Source of the DNA: Actinomycetes bacterium
GTDB lineage: Bacteria; Actinomycetota; Actinomycetes; Actinomycetales; Cellulomonadaceae
Reading direction: 5' to 3'
Assembly: GCA_023438885.1 (NCBI GenBank)
Contig: JAEXPS010000008.1
Coordinates: 1-64,000, forward strand
Length of the DNA: 64,000 nucleotides
Part shown: in pieces, positions 46,747 to 56,786 of the stretch
How the letters are laid out: each line of letters starts with the position of its first letter
Position numbering within the stretch: the stretch's first letter is position 1
Notes under the pieces: model-generated
Databases searched by the model: none
Seen by the model: the letters and a program-made list of their open reading frames with translations, nothing else
What the model was told of the DNA's origin: nothing
Made by a program: the position numbers and the translations under genes

Positions 46747-47436
46747 TCAGGCGGCCGGGCGGCGGGGGTCGTCGGCGGGCAGCAGCAGGCCGCTGCGCTC
46801 CTGCGCGCGCGACACCAGCTCCACCATCGCATCGCGCAGCAGGTCGCTCGTCGCGCCGATGCGCAGGCGCGCCGGGCCCTCGGCGGGGGCATGCAGCGGC
46901 TCGCCGAACTCGACGTAGAACCGCCGGCGCACGCCGGGGACGTGCCCCACGGACTCCCCCGTCCGGCGCGTGCCGAGGATCGCCACCGGGACCAGCTGCG
47001 CCGAACCGTGCACGGCCAGCCATGCCGCGCCGGCTCGGACGTCCTCGACGGCCCCCCGCCCGCGATTTCCTTCGGGGAAGATCCCGATGGCACCGCCGCG
47101 GCGCAGCACACCCAGCGCCGACTGGAGCGCCGCACGCCCGTTGCTGCGGTCCACCGGAATCTGACCGCCCGCGCGGAGCAGCAGCCCGAGCGGGCCCTTG
47201 AAGAGCTCCTGCTTGGTGATGCAGTGCAGCCCGCGTGGCGCGATGCCGATGAAGATGGGCCCGTCGATCAGCGCGACGTGGTTGGCCGCGAGCACCACGG
47301 GCCCCTCCTGGGGCACCCGCTCGCGGCCGACGACCGTCGTGTTCCACACCACCCTGGCCAGGAACCTGCCCAACCAGCGGCCCCAACCCGGCCCGATGGG
47401 CGACGGCACCCAGCCGGCCGGCCGCTCCGCGGTCAC
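46747..47436 (-). CDS. plsC: 1-acyl-sn-glycerol-3-phosphate acyltransferase family protein
   Basis: The 229-residue enzyme has the acyltransferase motifs NHVALID (His and Asp of the catalytic dyad), the GGQIPVDRSN block and FPEGNR. It adds an acyl chain to lysophosphatidate or a related acceptor at the membrane. The GTG start overlaps the cmk stop as GTGA. The close link cmk-plsC-der is common in actinobacteria. Confidence 0.9.
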   Translation of the reverse strand: MTAERPAGWVPSPIGPGWGRWLGRFLARVVWNTTVVGRERVPQEGPVVLAANHVALIDGPIFIGIAPRGLHCITKQELFKGPLGLLLRAGGQIPVDRSNGRAALQSALGVLRRGGAIGIFPEGNRGRGAVEDVRAGAAWLAVHGSAQLVPVAILGTRRTGESVGHVPGVRRRFYVEFGEPLHAPAEGPARLRIGATSDLLRDAMVELVSRAQERSGLLLPADDPRRPAA

Positions 47437-48137
47437 GGCCGGTGTCCGGACTGTGCCTCGACGACCGCGAGGACTGCCGAGACGGTCTGGTCGAAGTCGA
47501 GGTCCGATGAGTCCACCAGCACCACGCCTTCGGCCGGCTTCTGGAACTCGACGACCGTCGAGTCGCGGGCGTCTCGTCGCAGCACCTGGTCGGTCGTCGC
47601 GGCGACGGCGGCGGCAGACGACGAGCCATGGACCTCGAGCGCACGACGAGCCAACCGAGCCTCCTGGCTGGCGGTCAGCAGCACCCGCACGTCCGCGTCC
47701 GGAGCCACCACGGTGGTGATGTCACGACCCTCCGCCACCACGCCGCGCCCCCCGGAGAAGCCGCCGGTCCGCTCGTCGGCCACCAGGTCGCGCTGGCGTG
47801 CGACCAGCTCGGCTCGCACCGCCAGGTTCGTGGCCAGCGCACTGACGTTCTCCGAGACCCAGGTCTCGCGGATCGGCCCGGCGACGTCCACCCCGCCGAC
47901 GTGCGCGCCGGGAGCCTTCGGGTCGAGCCCCATGACGAGCGGCAGCCGCCGCACCAGGTCAGCCACTGCCGCGGTGTCCGCGAGATCGACTCCCTCCTGG
48001 AGGCACCACCACGTGGCCGCCCGGTACATCGCCCCCGTGTCGAGGTAGGCCAGGCCCAGGTGGCGCGCCACCGCGCGAGCCACCGAGGACTTGCCGGAGC
48101 CCGAGGGCCCGTCGATCGCGACGACCAGCGCGCTCAC
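47433..48137 (-). CDS. cmk: Cytidylate kinase
   Basis: This 234-residue kinase phosphorylates CMP and dCMP. It has the P-loop [18 protein letters not shown] for substrate binding and VAEGRDITT, the standard Cmk set. The GTG start overlaps the tyrA stop as GTGA. The position upstream of plsC and der supports the assignment. Confidence 0.96.
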   Translation of the reverse strand: MSALVVAIDGPSGSGKSSVARAVARHLGLAYLDTGAMYRAATWWCLQEGVDLADTAAVADLVRRLPLVMGLDPKAPGAHVGGVDVAGPIRETWVSENVSALATNLAVRAELVARQRDLVADERTGGFSGGRGVVAEGRDITTVVAPDADVRVLLTASQEARLARRALEVHGSSSAAAVAATTDQVLRRDARDSTVVEFQKPAEGVVLVDSSDLDFDQTVSAVLAVVEAQSGHRP

Positions 48138-49243
48138 CGGACCAGCCGCCAGCCGCGCTCCGCCAGCGCCTCCCGAAGCCTCTGGGCACGGTCGGGCAGC
48201 ACCGAGATCGCCGCCATGCCGACCGGTCGCCCGGCGGCGTGGTCGAGCTGCAGGTCCTCGAGGTTCACGCCCGCCGCGCCGACATCCGTGAGCAGCCGCG
48301 CCAGCTCGCCGGGCGAGTCGGGCACCAGCACCGTCACCGCGGCGTAGGAGCGGTGCGCGCCGCCGTGCTTGCCGGGGATCCGCGACTGCCCCGCGTTGCC
48401 GGCGGCGATGGCCTCGGCGAGTGCCGCGAGCGCGCCCGGTGCCACGTCCTCCGGTCCCGTGCTCAGGGCGGCACTGGTCAGCGCGTCGATCACCCGGCCC
48501 AGGTCGTCGCGCAGCTCCAGGAGCACGCCGCGCACGGCGAGCGCGTTGGCGGCGAGGATCGAGGTCCAGAGCGCCGGGTCGCTGGCCGCGAGCCGCGTCA
48601 CGTCACGCAGCCCCTGCCCGGCCAGCTCCAGGGCCGTCTCGTCGAGCCCCTGCAGCCGTGCCGCGACCAGCGAGGAGGCCAGCTGAGGCACGTGGGACAC
48701 CACGGCGACGGCGGCGTCGTGCTCGGCGGCGTCCATCGTCACCGGCACCGCGCCGAGGTCGACCGCCAGCGAGCGGACCGCGAGCAGCGCACCGGGGTCG
48801 GACGCCCCGGAGTCGGCGATCACCCACGGCCGGCCGAGGAACAGGTCGGGCAGCGCAGCGGCCGGGCCGTTGCGCTCCCTGCCCGCCATCGGGTGGGAGC
48901 CGACGTAGCGCGTCAGGTCGGCGTCCGCTGCGCGCAGCTCGTCGAGCACGTAGCCCTTCACCGACGCGACATCCGTGACCACGGCCTGGGAGTGGGCGGC
49001 CAGCTCGTCACGCACCACCTGCGCAGTGACGTCCGGCGGCGCGGCCACCACCACCAGGGCGGGCTCGGCGTCGCCGGGCCGCGCCGGGTGGCCCGCGCCC
49101 ACGTCGCGCGCGAGCGCGAGCGCCGTGCGCGACGGGTCGGCGAGCTGTACCTCGACCCCGTGCCGCCGCAGGCCCAGGCCCACGGAGGTGCCGAGCAGCC
49201 CCGTGCCGACCACCCGCACCGGGCCCTTCGTGGCGATCGTCAC
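48134..49243 (-). CDS. tyrA: Prephenate dehydrogenase
   Basis: The 369-residue protein has an NAD-binding VVGTGLLGTSVGLGL and the catalytic His in GSHPMAGRE. A helical dimer domain follows, and then a C-terminal ACT domain from about residue 300 (VLVPDSPGELARLL), likely for tyrosine feedback. It makes hydroxyphenylpyruvate for tyrosine synthesis. The GTG start overlaps the rluB stop as GTGA. Confidence 0.94.
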   Translation of the reverse strand: MTIATKGPVRVVGTGLLGTSVGLGLRRHGVEVQLADPSRTALALARDVGAGHPARPGDAEPALVVVAAPPDVTAQVVRDELAAHSQAVVTDVASVKGYVLDELRAADADLTRYVGSHPMAGRERNGPAAALPDLFLGRPWVIADSGASDPGALLAVRSLAVDLGAVPVTMDAAEHDAAVAVVSHVPQLASSLVAARLQGLDETALELAGQGLRDVTRLAASDPALWTSILAANALAVRGVLLELRDDLGRVIDALTSAALSTGPEDVAPGALAALAEAIAAGNAGQSRIPGKHGGAHRSYAAVTVLVPDSPGELARLLTDVGAAGVNLEDLQLDHAAGRPVGMAAISVLPDRAQRLREALAERGWRLVR

Positions 49244-50028
49244 AGCCCCACCGCCGACATCAGCGAGCCCACCTCCGCGGTGCTCAGCACGCGCGTGCGC
49301 CCGGCCTTGAGCTCCCCGAGGCGGATGGGGCCCACCTTGGTGCGCACCAGGCGGATCACGGGGTACCCGAGCTGCTCGAACATGCGGCGCACCACGCGGT
49401 TGCGGCCCTCGTGCAGCACCACCTCGACCAGGCTCTGGCCGGGGATCATGTCGACGAGCTTGTAGGCGTCGACCTTCACCGGACCGTCGTCCAGCTCGAT
49501 GCCCTTCTTCAGCTTCGACCCGAGCCCGGGCGGCACCTGGCCGATGACGTCGACGAGGTACGTCTTCGGGATCTCGTACGAGGGGTGGGTCAGCCGCTGG
49601 GCCAGCTCGCCGTCGTTGGTCAGCAGCAGCAGGCCCTCGCTATCGGCGTCGAGACGCCCGACGTGGAACAGCCGCACCTTCTGGTCCTCGAGGTAGTCCG
49701 CGATCGTCTCGCGGCCCTCGGGGTCGTACATCGTCGAGAGCACGCCCTCCGGCTTGTGGAAGGCCAGCGTGACCAGCGAGGCGTCGGTCTGCACCCGCTC
49801 GCCGTCCACGTGGATCACGGCCTTCTCGGGGTCGACCCGCACACCGAGCTCGCGCACCACGACACCGTCCACCGTCACGCGGCCGGCGGCGATCAGCTCC
49901 TCCGAGGCGCGCCGCGAGGCGATCCCGGCCGAAGCCAGCACCTTCTGCAGGCGCACGCCTTCGGGGTCGTGCACGTCACGCGCCGGCGCCTTCTTGCCGC
50001 GGCCGCTCCCGCGTCCGGTCGAGTTCAT
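49240..50028 (-). CDS. rluB: 23S rRNA pseudouridine synthase (RluB/RsuA family)
   Basis: The 262-residue enzyme has an S4 RNA-binding domain (VRLQKVLASAGIASRR, about 25-85) and the catalytic Asp in GRLDADSEGLLLLTNDG. A Lys- and Gly-rich N-terminus precedes the S4 domain. It probably modifies 23S rRNA; RsuA-type action on 16S rRNA is less likely in this scpB-linked position. It starts with ATGA overlapping scpB. Confidence 0.92.
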   Translation of the reverse strand: MNSTGRGSGRGKKAPARDVHDPEGVRLQKVLASAGIASRRASEELIAAGRVTVDGVVVRELGVRVDPEKAVIHVDGERVQTDASLVTLAFHKPEGVLSTMYDPEGRETIADYLEDQKVRLFHVGRLDADSEGLLLLTNDGELAQRLTHPSYEIPKTYLVDVIGQVPPGLGSKLKKGIELDDGPVKVDAYKLVDMIPGQSLVEVVLHEGRNRVVRRMFEQLGYPVIRLVRTKVGPIRLGELKAGRTRVLSTAEVGSLMSAVGL

Positions 50029-50666
50029 GGGGTCCCTCCGCTCGGTTCGACGCCCTCCAGAGAGTCGACCTCCGGCAGGTAGGGCGCCAGCGGGGGCAGC
50101 TCGTCGAGGCTGGTCAGTCCCATCCGCTCCAAGAAGTATCCCGTGGTCCCGTACAGCACTGCGCCAGACGAGGGATCGACGCCCACCTCGCCCACCAGGC
50201 CGCGCGTGGTCAGCGTGCGCACCACGGAGTCGACGTTCACCCCGCGCACACCCGAGACCTGCCCCCGCGACACCGGTTGGCGGTACGCGATCACGGCGAG
50301 CGTCTCCAGCGCGGCCTGGGTCAGCCGGGCCTGCTGCCCGTCCAGGACGAAGCGGCCGACGACCTGCGCATAGGCGGGTGCCGAGTAGATGCGCCAGCCG
50401 CCACCGGCCTGCCGCAGCTCGAATCCCCTGGCCCGGCCGCCGCCGTCGCCGCGGTAGTCGGCGGCGAGGGTGGCGAGCAGCTCCTCGACCCGGGCGGTCG
50501 GCAGGGCGAGGGCCGAGGCCAGGCGCACGGAGGGGATGGGTTCGTCAGCCACCATCAGCACCGCCTCGAGGGTGGCCAGCGCGCCGCCGGGCAGCTCCTC
50601 GACGTCGAATGCCAGCTCGTCGGCGGCCGGTTGCTCCGCGGCGGCCGGCTGCTGCTCCTCGGTCAC
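50025..50666 (-). CDS. scpB: Segregation and condensation protein B
   Basis: The 213-residue protein has the ScpB double winged-helix fold, with QAALETLAVIAYRQPVSRGQ and RGLVGEVG.DPSSGAVLYGTT as hallmarks. ScpB dimers link ScpA to the SMC condensin. N-terminal and C-terminal tails are acidic or Pro-rich. The GTG start overlaps the scpA stop as GTGA. Confidence 0.95.
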   Translation of the reverse strand: MTEEQQPAAAEQPAADELAFDVEELPGGALATLEAVLMVADEPIPSVRLASALALPTARVEELLATLAADYRGDGGGRARGFELRQAGGGWRIYSAPAYAQVVGRFVLDGQQARLTQAALETLAVIAYRQPVSRGQVSGVRGVNVDSVVRTLTTRGLVGEVGVDPSSGAVLYGTTGYFLERMGLTSLDELPPLAPYLPEVDSLEGVEPSGGTP

Positions 50667-51562
50667 GGCGCGTCCTCCTGTCGATCGGTCTCGGGCTCGG
50701 GTTCCGGTGCGGGCCCGGGCTCGGGCGAGGCGGCGTGCTCGGGCGCCTCGTCCTCGTCGAAGTCGCTCACCTGGAGCACGTGGTCGTCGCGCCCGATCCA
50801 GCGCACCGTGAGCTCGCCCAGGGGCGCCAGCTGGTCGAAGGCCACCGCGGACTCCCGGAACAGGTCGAGCAGGGCGAGGAAGCGGGCGACGACGACGAGC
50901 GTGGTCCCCGCGTCGGCGACCAGCGCGCGGAACGGGACGGCCCCCGAGCGGCGCAGCCGCTCGACCACCACGGCCGCCTGCTCCCGCACGCTCACCGCGG
51001 GGGCGTGCAGGTGCGTCAGGTCGACGATCGGCACCGGCCGGGGCGCCAGGGCGCGGGCGGCGAGAGCCGCGAGCTCGTCAGGCCCGAGCGACCAGACGAG
51101 GTCCGGGAGCAGCGCCGCCAGGTGCGGCTCGAGGGCGACCGCGCGGGGGCGCCGCCGGGACTCCTCGGCCAGCCGCGACCCGAGGTCCGAGGCGACCTCC
51201 TTGTACGCGCGGTACTGCAGCAGCCGGGCGAACAGCAGGTCGCGCGCCTCCAGGAGCTCCAGGTCCTCGGCGTCCTCCACCTCGCCGGCCGGCAGCAGGC
51301 GGGCGGCCTTGAGGTCCAGCAGGGTCGCGGCGACCACGAGGAACTCGGAGGCCTGGCCCAGGTCCCACTGCCCCTCGGCGGCGCGGATGTGGGCGATGAA
51401 CTCGTCGGTCACCTGAGCCAGCGCCACCTCGGTGATGTCGAGACGATGCTTGGCGATCAGGCCGAGCAGCAGGTCGAACGGGCCGGCGAAGACGTCGAGG
51501 TGGACCTCGAACCCCGTGGCGCCGAGCGGGGCTGGGCCGTCCGTCTCAGGCAGCGTCGCCAC
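50663..51562 (-). CDS. scpA: Segregation and condensation protein A
   Basis: The 299-residue kleisin has the N-terminal FAGPFDLLLGLIAKHRLDITE and a second helical block ending in a winged helix that binds SMC. An acidic Pro/Glu tail of about 40 residues closes it. The GTG chosen gives VATLPETDG and overlaps parA by 17 bases; other starts upstream would extend it into parA. Confidence 0.93.
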   Translation of the reverse strand: MATLPETDGPAPLGATGFEVHLDVFAGPFDLLLGLIAKHRLDITEVALAQVTDEFIAHIRAAEGQWDLGQASEFLVVAATLLDLKAARLLPAGEVEDAEDLELLEARDLLFARLLQYRAYKEVASDLGSRLAEESRRRPRAVALEPHLAALLPDLVWSLGPDELAALAARALAPRPVPIVDLTHLHAPAVSVREQAAVVVERLRRSGAVPFRALVADAGTTLVVVARFLALLDLFRESAVAFDQLAPLGELTVRWIGRDDHVLQVSDFDEDEAPEHAASPEPGPAPEPEPETDRQEDAP

Positions 51563-52406
51563 GCGCGACGAGCTCACGAGCCAACTGGCGGTAGGCCTCC
51601 GCACCGGTGTGCGTCGGCGCGTAGGTGGTGATCGGTTCGGCGGCGACGGTCGCGTCCGGGAACTTCACCGTGCGCGAGATCACCGTGTGGAACAGCTTGT
51701 CGCCGAAGGCCTCGTGCACGCGCGCCACGACCTCACGGGCGTGCAGCGTGCGTGCGTCGTACATCGTGGCCAGGATGCCGTCCACCTGGAGACGGGGGTT
51801 GAGCCGGTCGCTGACCTTCTCGATGGTCTCGACGAGCAGCGCGACGCCGCGCAGCGCGAAGAACTCGCACTCGAGCGGGATCACCACGCCGTGCGCGGCC
51901 GTCAGGGCGTTCACGGTCAGCAGCCCGAGCGAGGGCTGGCAGTCGATGATGATCTCGTCGTACTCGTCGAGCGCCGGGCGCAGCGCGCGGGTCAGAGCCG
52001 TCTCCCGGGCGACCTCGGTGACCAGCTGGACCTCGGCCGCCGAGAGGTCGATGTTCGCCGGGAGCAGGTCGAGGCCGGGCACCGCGGTGGGACGCACCAC
52101 GTCCTCGAACGAGACGGCCTTGTCCATGAGGAGGTTGTAGACCGTCAGGTCCAGCTCGTGGGGCAGCACGCCGAGGCCCACCGACGCCGCGCCCTGCGGG
52201 TCGAAGTCGACCACGAGCACCCGCCGACCGTACTCGGCCAGCGCCGCGGCGAGGTTGATCGCCGTGGTCGTCTTGCCCACGCCGCCCTTCTGGTTGCAGA
52301 GGGCGATCACGCGCGCCGGCCCGTGCGAGGTCAGCGGCGCCGGGACGGGGAAGTCCGGGAGCGGCCGGCCGACGACGTCGACCGAGGGCTCGGCAGTCTG
52401 GCTCAC
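51546..52406 (-). CDS. parA: ParA-family chromosome-partitioning ATPase
   Basis: The 286-residue ATPase has the deviant Walker A KGGVGKTTT and Walker B IIIDCQPSLG. The DFDPQGAASVGLG segment is typical of ParA/Soj. A parB gene is absent here, so this is probably the scpAB-linked ParA paralogue found in actinobacteria. The GTG giving VSQTAEPS fits relatives; an ATG at 52460 overlapping the xerD stop would add 18 residues. Confidence 0.93.
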   Translation of the reverse strand: MSQTAEPSVDVVGRPLPDFPVPAPLTSHGPARVIALCNQKGGVGKTTTAINLAAALAEYGRRVLVVDFDPQGAASVGLGVLPHELDLTVYNLLMDKAVSFEDVVRPTAVPGLDLLPANIDLSAAEVQLVTEVARETALTRALRPALDEYDEIIIDCQPSLGLLTVNALTAAHGVVIPLECEFFALRGVALLVETIEKVSDRLNPRLQVDGILATMYDARTLHAREVVARVHEAFGDKLFHTVISRTVKFPDATVAAEPITTYAPTHTGAEAYRQLARELVARGDAA

Positions 52407-52459
52407 CACGCGGGCAAACCTACCCGAGCCGCCCTCCCCTGCCTCGGCGACGGGCCGCA

Positions 52460-53395
52460 TCAGCGTGCACGCGGATGGTTGGCGACGTACACCTCGCGGA
52501 GCACCTCCGGCGTCACCATCGTGTAGATCTGCGTGGTCGCCACCGAGGCGTGGCCCAGCAGCTCCTGGACCACGCGCACGTCAGCCCCGCCCTGGAGCAG
52601 ATGGGTGGCGAACGAGTGCCGCAGCGTGTGCGGCGAGACGTGGGCGGCGTTCGCCAGGTCCGCACGTTCGGCGGCGGTGCGCAGCACCGCCCACGCGCTC
52701 TGGCGCGACAGCCGCGCACCGCGCACGTTGAGGAAGAGCGCCGGCGTGCCCCGCCCGCCGGCCGCCAGGGCCGGGCGGGCACGTACGAGGTAGGCCTCGA
52801 CGGCCCCCACGGCATACGAGCCCACCGGCACTACGCGCTCCTTGCTGCCCTTGCCGAACAGCCGCACCGCCCCGGTCTCGAGATCGATGTCGTCGACGTC
52901 CATGCCGACCGCCTCGGAGATCCGTGCGCCGGTGGAGTAGAGCAGCTCCAGCAGTGCCCGGTCACGCAGCGGCACGGGTCCGTCGCCGAGCACCCCGGCC
53001 TCCAGGAGCCGCCGCACGTCGTCGACCGAGAGCGCTTTCGGGAGCCGGCGGGGCTGGGCCGGAGGGTGCACGCCCCGGGCCGGGTCGCTCGGGGCGAGAC
53101 CCTCCGGCACGCAGAACCGGTGCAGGCCGCGGATGGCGGCCACGCCCCGCGCCGCGGACGACGCGGACAGTGCCGCGCGGCCGTCCGCGCCCGTGCGGAC
53201 CGCGAGGACGTAGTCCTCGACGTCGCGGTCGCTCACGGCGGCCGGCTCCGTGACGCCGCGCGCCTGCAGGAACGCGACGTACCGCGCCAGGTCGCGGCGG
53301 TACGCGGCGAGGGTGTTGGCCGAGAGCCCACGCTCCACGTCGAGGTGGGCGAGGTAGGCGTCCAGCGCCCGCTCGAGCCCGCCGCCGTCCGGCAT
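52460..53395 (-). CDS. xerD: Site-specific tyrosine recombinase XerD
   Basis: The 311-residue recombinase has the full catalytic set: Arg158 (TGARISE), Lys in GKGSKER, His256 and Arg259 (HTLRH), His282 (LGH) and Tyr291 (TQIYT). It resolves chromosome dimers at dif with XerC. It starts nine bases after ctaB ends and leads into parA with a TGATG contact. A xerD-parA-scpAB order is usual in actinobacteria. Confidence 0.96.
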   Translation of the reverse strand: MPDGGGLERALDAYLAHLDVERGLSANTLAAYRRDLARYVAFLQARGVTEPAAVSDRDVEDYVLAVRTGADGRAALSASSAARGVAAIRGLHRFCVPEGLAPSDPARGVHPPAQPRRLPKALSVDDVRRLLEAGVLGDGPVPLRDRALLELLYSTGARISEAVGMDVDDIDLETGAVRLFGKGSKERVVPVGSYAVGAVEAYLVRARPALAAGGRGTPALFLNVRGARLSRQSAWAVLRTAAERADLANAAHVSPHTLRHSFATHLLQGGADVRVVQELLGHASVATTQIYTMVTPEVLREVYVANHPRAR

Positions 53396-53404
53396 GCAGG
53401 GAGG

Positions 53405-54436
53405 TTACAGCGGCAGGAACACGTCCACGACGACCGCCACCGACAGCAGCGTCAGATAGGTGATCGAGTGGTGGAACACGCGCATCGCGCGCACCTTGTG
53501 GTGCGCGGGGTCGCGCGCCTGGCGCAGCAGCGTCAGGCAGGAGCCGACGAACCAGACCCCGAGCGCCGCCGCGGCCACCGCGTACACCCACGTCATGCCG
53601 CCCACCGGCCAGAGCGCCAGCGAGCAGGCCACCATCGCCAGCGCGTAGCCGATCATCTGGCTGGCCACCTGGGTGTCCCTGGCCACCACCGGCAGCATCG
53701 GCACCTGCGCGGCCGCGTACTCCTTGCGGAACTTCATCGACAGAGGCCAGTAGTGCGGCGGCGTCCAGAAGAAGACGACACCGAACAGCAGCAGCGCCGC
53801 CCACGAGACGCCGCCCGTCACGGCGGACCATCCGATCAGCACCGGCATGCACCCGGCGATGCCGCCCCACACGATGTTCTGCGAGGTGCGGCGCTTGAGC
53901 AGCATCGTGTACCCGACGACGTAGATCGCGATCGCCGAGGCGGCGAAGACCGCCGAGATCGGGTTGACCGCGAACCACAGGACCACGAGCGCGACGGCAC
54001 CGAGCAGCGCGGCGAAGACGAGCGTCGCGGCGGGGCTGACGGCCCCGGTGACGGTGGGGCGGCGCCGGGTGCGGTGCATCACGGCGTCGATGTCGCGGTC
54101 CAGGTAGCAGTTGAGGACGTTCGCGGAGCCGGCGGCCAACGCGCCTCCGGCGAGCGTGGCGAGGACCAGCGGGAGGCTGGGGAAGCCGTCGGCGGCCAGC
54201 ACCATGGTCGGCAGCGTGGTGACCAGCAGCAGCTCGATGACGCGCGGCTTGGTCAGGGCGACGTAGGCGCCGAGCGTGCCCCGCCACCCCCGGGTGGGCG
54301 CACCGCCGGGCGACTGGACCGGATGCGCCGGTGACGGAACGGCACGCGAGACCGCGGGGGCCGCCGGGGCCGCCGGGCTGGTCAGTCGCACACGAGTCCG
54401 TTCGTCGTCGGGAGGATCGGCATCGTCATCGTACAT
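53405..54436 (-). CDS. ctaB: Protoheme IX farnesyltransferase (heme O synthase)
   Basis: The 343-residue UbiA-family enzyme has about nine helices. The prenyl-diphosphate site NCYLDRDIDAVMHRTRRRP gives the Asp-rich motif, and a second acidic loop is near PHYWPLSMKF. It makes heme O for cytochrome oxidase. A hydrophilic N-terminal stretch of about 55 residues precedes the first helix. The ATG has GAGG five bases upstream. It is the first gene of the minus-strand core run. Confidence 0.95.
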   Translation of the reverse strand: MYDDDADPPDDERTRVRLTSPAAPAAPAVSRAVPSPAHPVQSPGGAPTRGWRGTLGAYVALTKPRVIELLLVTTLPTMVLAADGFPSLPLVLATLAGGALAAGSANVLNCYLDRDIDAVMHRTRRRPTVTGAVSPAATLVFAALLGAVALVVLWFAVNPISAVFAASAIAIYVVGYTMLLKRRTSQNIVWGGIAGCMPVLIGWSAVTGGVSWAALLLFGVVFFWTPPHYWPLSMKFRKEYAAAQVPMLPVVARDTQVASQMIGYALAMVACSLALWPVGGMTWVYAVAAAALGVWFVGSCLTLLRQARDPAHHKVRAMRVFHHSITYLTLLSVAVVVDVFLPL

Positions 54437-54612
54437 GGGACCTCGGTCCTAGACCGGTCTCCGGTCGGCGTGCGCGGGGGCTGCCTGCAGCGCTGCTCGA
54501 TATAGGCTCGGCGTACAGGTGGGAAGGCGCCCCAAGAGGCGCCCCGCCGGTCCACGAGGGGCCCGGCGGCATGTCCGCATTTCCCGGGCTGGGCCCGGAA
54601 GGGAACGATGTG

Positions 54613-56724
54613 GTGAACGCGAAGGCTCCCCTGGCGGCGACGGTCGGCTGGACAGACCTGGACCTGCGTGCGGTGGACACGGTCCGCATCCTGGCCGCGG
54701 ACGCGGTCGAGAAGGTGGGCAACGGCCACCCGGGCACCGCGATCAGCCTGGCTCCGCTGGCGTACCTGCTCTACCAGGACGTGCTGCGCCACGACCCGGC
54801 CGACCCGGGCTGGCTCGGTCGCGACCGCTTCGTCCTCTCCGCCGGGCACTCGAGCCTGACGCAGTACATCCAGCTGTACCTCGGCGGCTTCGGCCTGGAG
54901 CTGGCCGACCTGCAGGCGCTGCGCACGTGGGGCTCCAAGACCCCCGGGCACCCCGAGTACGGGCACACGGCCGGCGTCGAGATCACCACCGGTCCGCTCG
55001 GCCAGGGGCTGGCCTCCGCGGTCGGCATGGCAATGGCCGCACGCCGCGAGAGGGGCCTCCTCGACCCGGACGCGGCACCGGGCACCAGCCCGTTCGACCA
55101 CCACGTCGTCGTCGTCGCCTCGGACGGCGACCTCCAGGAGGGCGTCTCCGCCGAGGCGTCGTCGATCGCCGGCACGCAGGAGCTCGGCAACCTGCTGGTG
55201 ATCTGGGACCACAACGAGATCTCGATCGAGGGCGACACCGTCATCGCGTTCGGTGAGGACACCGTGGCCCGGTACGCCGCCTACGGGTGGCACACGCAGG
55301 TGGTCGACTGGACCGCCACCGGCGAGTACCGCGAGGACGTCGACGCCCTCGCCGCCGCGATCGCGAAGGCCAAGGCGGTGACGGACAAGCCGTCGTTCAT
55401 CGCACTGCGCACCCTCATCGGCTGGCCCACCCCCGGCCACACCAACTCGCACACGGCCCACGGCAACAAGCTGGGCACCGAGTCCGTCGAGGGCCTGCAC
55501 CAGCTGCTCGGCTTCCCGACCACCCCGTTCCCGGTCGAGGACGCGGTCGTCGAGCACACGCGCGGCAAGCTCGCAGCGCGCGCAGCCACCGCGAAGGCGG
55601 AGTGGCAGAAGGGCTTCGACAAGTGGCGCGCCGCTCACCCGCAGCGCGCCGAGCTGCTCGACCGCCTCGTCGCGCACGAGCTGCCGGCCGACTGGGCGCA
55701 GGCGCTGCCGGCCTTCCCCGCGGACAAGGCCGTCGCGACCCGCGCCGCCTCCGGCACCGTGCTGTCCGCCCTGGCGCCCGTGCTCCCCGAGCTGTGGGGC
55801 GGCAGTGCCGACCTCGCCGGCTCGAACAACACGACGATGAAGGGCGAGCCGTCCTTCCTCCCGGCCCACCGCTCCAGCCACGAGTTCGCCGGCGACGAGT
55901 TCGGCCGCACGCTGCACTTCGGCATCCGCGAGCACGCGATGGGCTCGATCCTCTCTGGCATCGTGCTGCACGGGCTCACCCGTGCCTACGGCGGCACGTT
56001 CCTGCAGTTCTCGGACTACATGCGCGGGGCCGTGCGGCTCGCGGCGCTCATGGGCGTCCCGGCCACCTACGTGTGGACCCACGACTCGATCGGCCTCGGC
56101 GAGGACGGCCCCACCCACCAGCCGGTGGAGCACCTGGCGGCGCTGCGCGCCATCCCCGGCCTCGCGATCGTCCGCCCGGCCGACGCCAACGAGACCGCCG
56201 CCGCCTGGAAGGCGATCCTCGAGCGGCGCGAGGGGCCCGTGGGTCTGATCCTCACCCGCCAGAACGTCCCGACGTTCCCCCGCGGCGTCGACGGCTTCGC
56301 GCAGGCCGACGGCCTGGCCCGCGGCGCGTACACGCTGCTCGAGGCGTCGAGCGGCGCTCCTCGGGTCATCCTCATCGCCACCGGCTCGGAGGTGCAGCTC
56401 GCCGTCGCGGCGCGCGAGGCGCTCGAGGCCGAGGGCATCCCCGCGCGGGTCGTCTCCGCGCCGTCCCTCGAGTGGTTCGACGAGCAGGACGAGGCGTACC
56501 GCGAGTCGGTGCTGCCCTCGTCGGTCCGCGCCCGGGTCAGCGTCGAGGCCGGTATCGCCATGCCGTGGCACAAGTACCTCGGCGAGCACGGCCGGGCCGT
56601 CTCGCTCGAGCACTTCGGCGCCTCGGCCGACTACCAGACGCTCTACCGCGAGTACGGCATCACGGCGGAGGCTGTCGCCGACGCCGCGAAGGCGTCGCTC
56701 GCGTCGGTGGAGGGCACGATCTAG
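54613..56724 (+). CDS. tkt: Transketolase
   Basis: This 703-residue thiamine diphosphate enzyme transfers two-carbon units in the pentose phosphate pathway. Conserved parts are [13 protein letters not shown], the GDG-containing ASDGDLQEG that binds thiamine diphosphate, [10 protein letters not shown], and the FGIREHAMG block with the catalytic Glu. Two adjacent GTG codons (54610 and 54613) follow an AAGGGA site; the second is taken. A TATAGG at 54501-54506 is a possible -10 box. Confidence 0.96.
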   Translation: MNAKAPLAATVGWTDLDLRAVDTVRILAADAVEKVGNGHPGTAISLAPLAYLLYQDVLRHDPADPGWLGRDRFVLSAGHSSLTQYIQLYLGGFGLELADLQALRTWGSKTPGHPEYGHTAGVEITTGPLGQGLASAVGMAMAARRERGLLDPDAAPGTSPFDHHVVVVASDGDLQEGVSAEASSIAGTQELGNLLVIWDHNEISIEGDTVIAFGEDTVARYAAYGWHTQVVDWTATGEYREDVDALAAAIAKAKAVTDKPSFIALRTLIGWPTPGHTNSHTAHGNKLGTESVEGLHQLLGFPTTPFPVEDAVVEHTRGKLAARAATAKAEWQKGFDKWRAAHPQRAELLDRLVAHELPADWAQALPAFPADKAVATRAASGTVLSALAPVLPELWGGSADLAGSNNTTMKGEPSFLPAHRSSHEFAGDEFGRTLHFGIREHAMGSILSGIVLHGLTRAYGGTFLQFSDYMRGAVRLAALMGVPATYVWTHDSIGLGEDGPTHQPVEHLAALRAIPGLAIVRPADANETAAAWKAILERREGPVGLILTRQNVPTFPRGVDGFAQADGLARGAYTLLEASSGAPRVILIATGSEVQLAVAAREALEAEGIPARVVSAPSLEWFDEQDEAYRESVLPSSVRARVSVEAGIAMPWHKYLGEHGRAVSLEHFGASADYQTLYREYGITAEAVADAAKASLASVEGTI

Positions 56725-56786
56725 CCCTCCACCCGCCCGCCAAGTGGGCCGGGGTCACCCGGCGAGACTCACGGAAGGGGCAGCAC

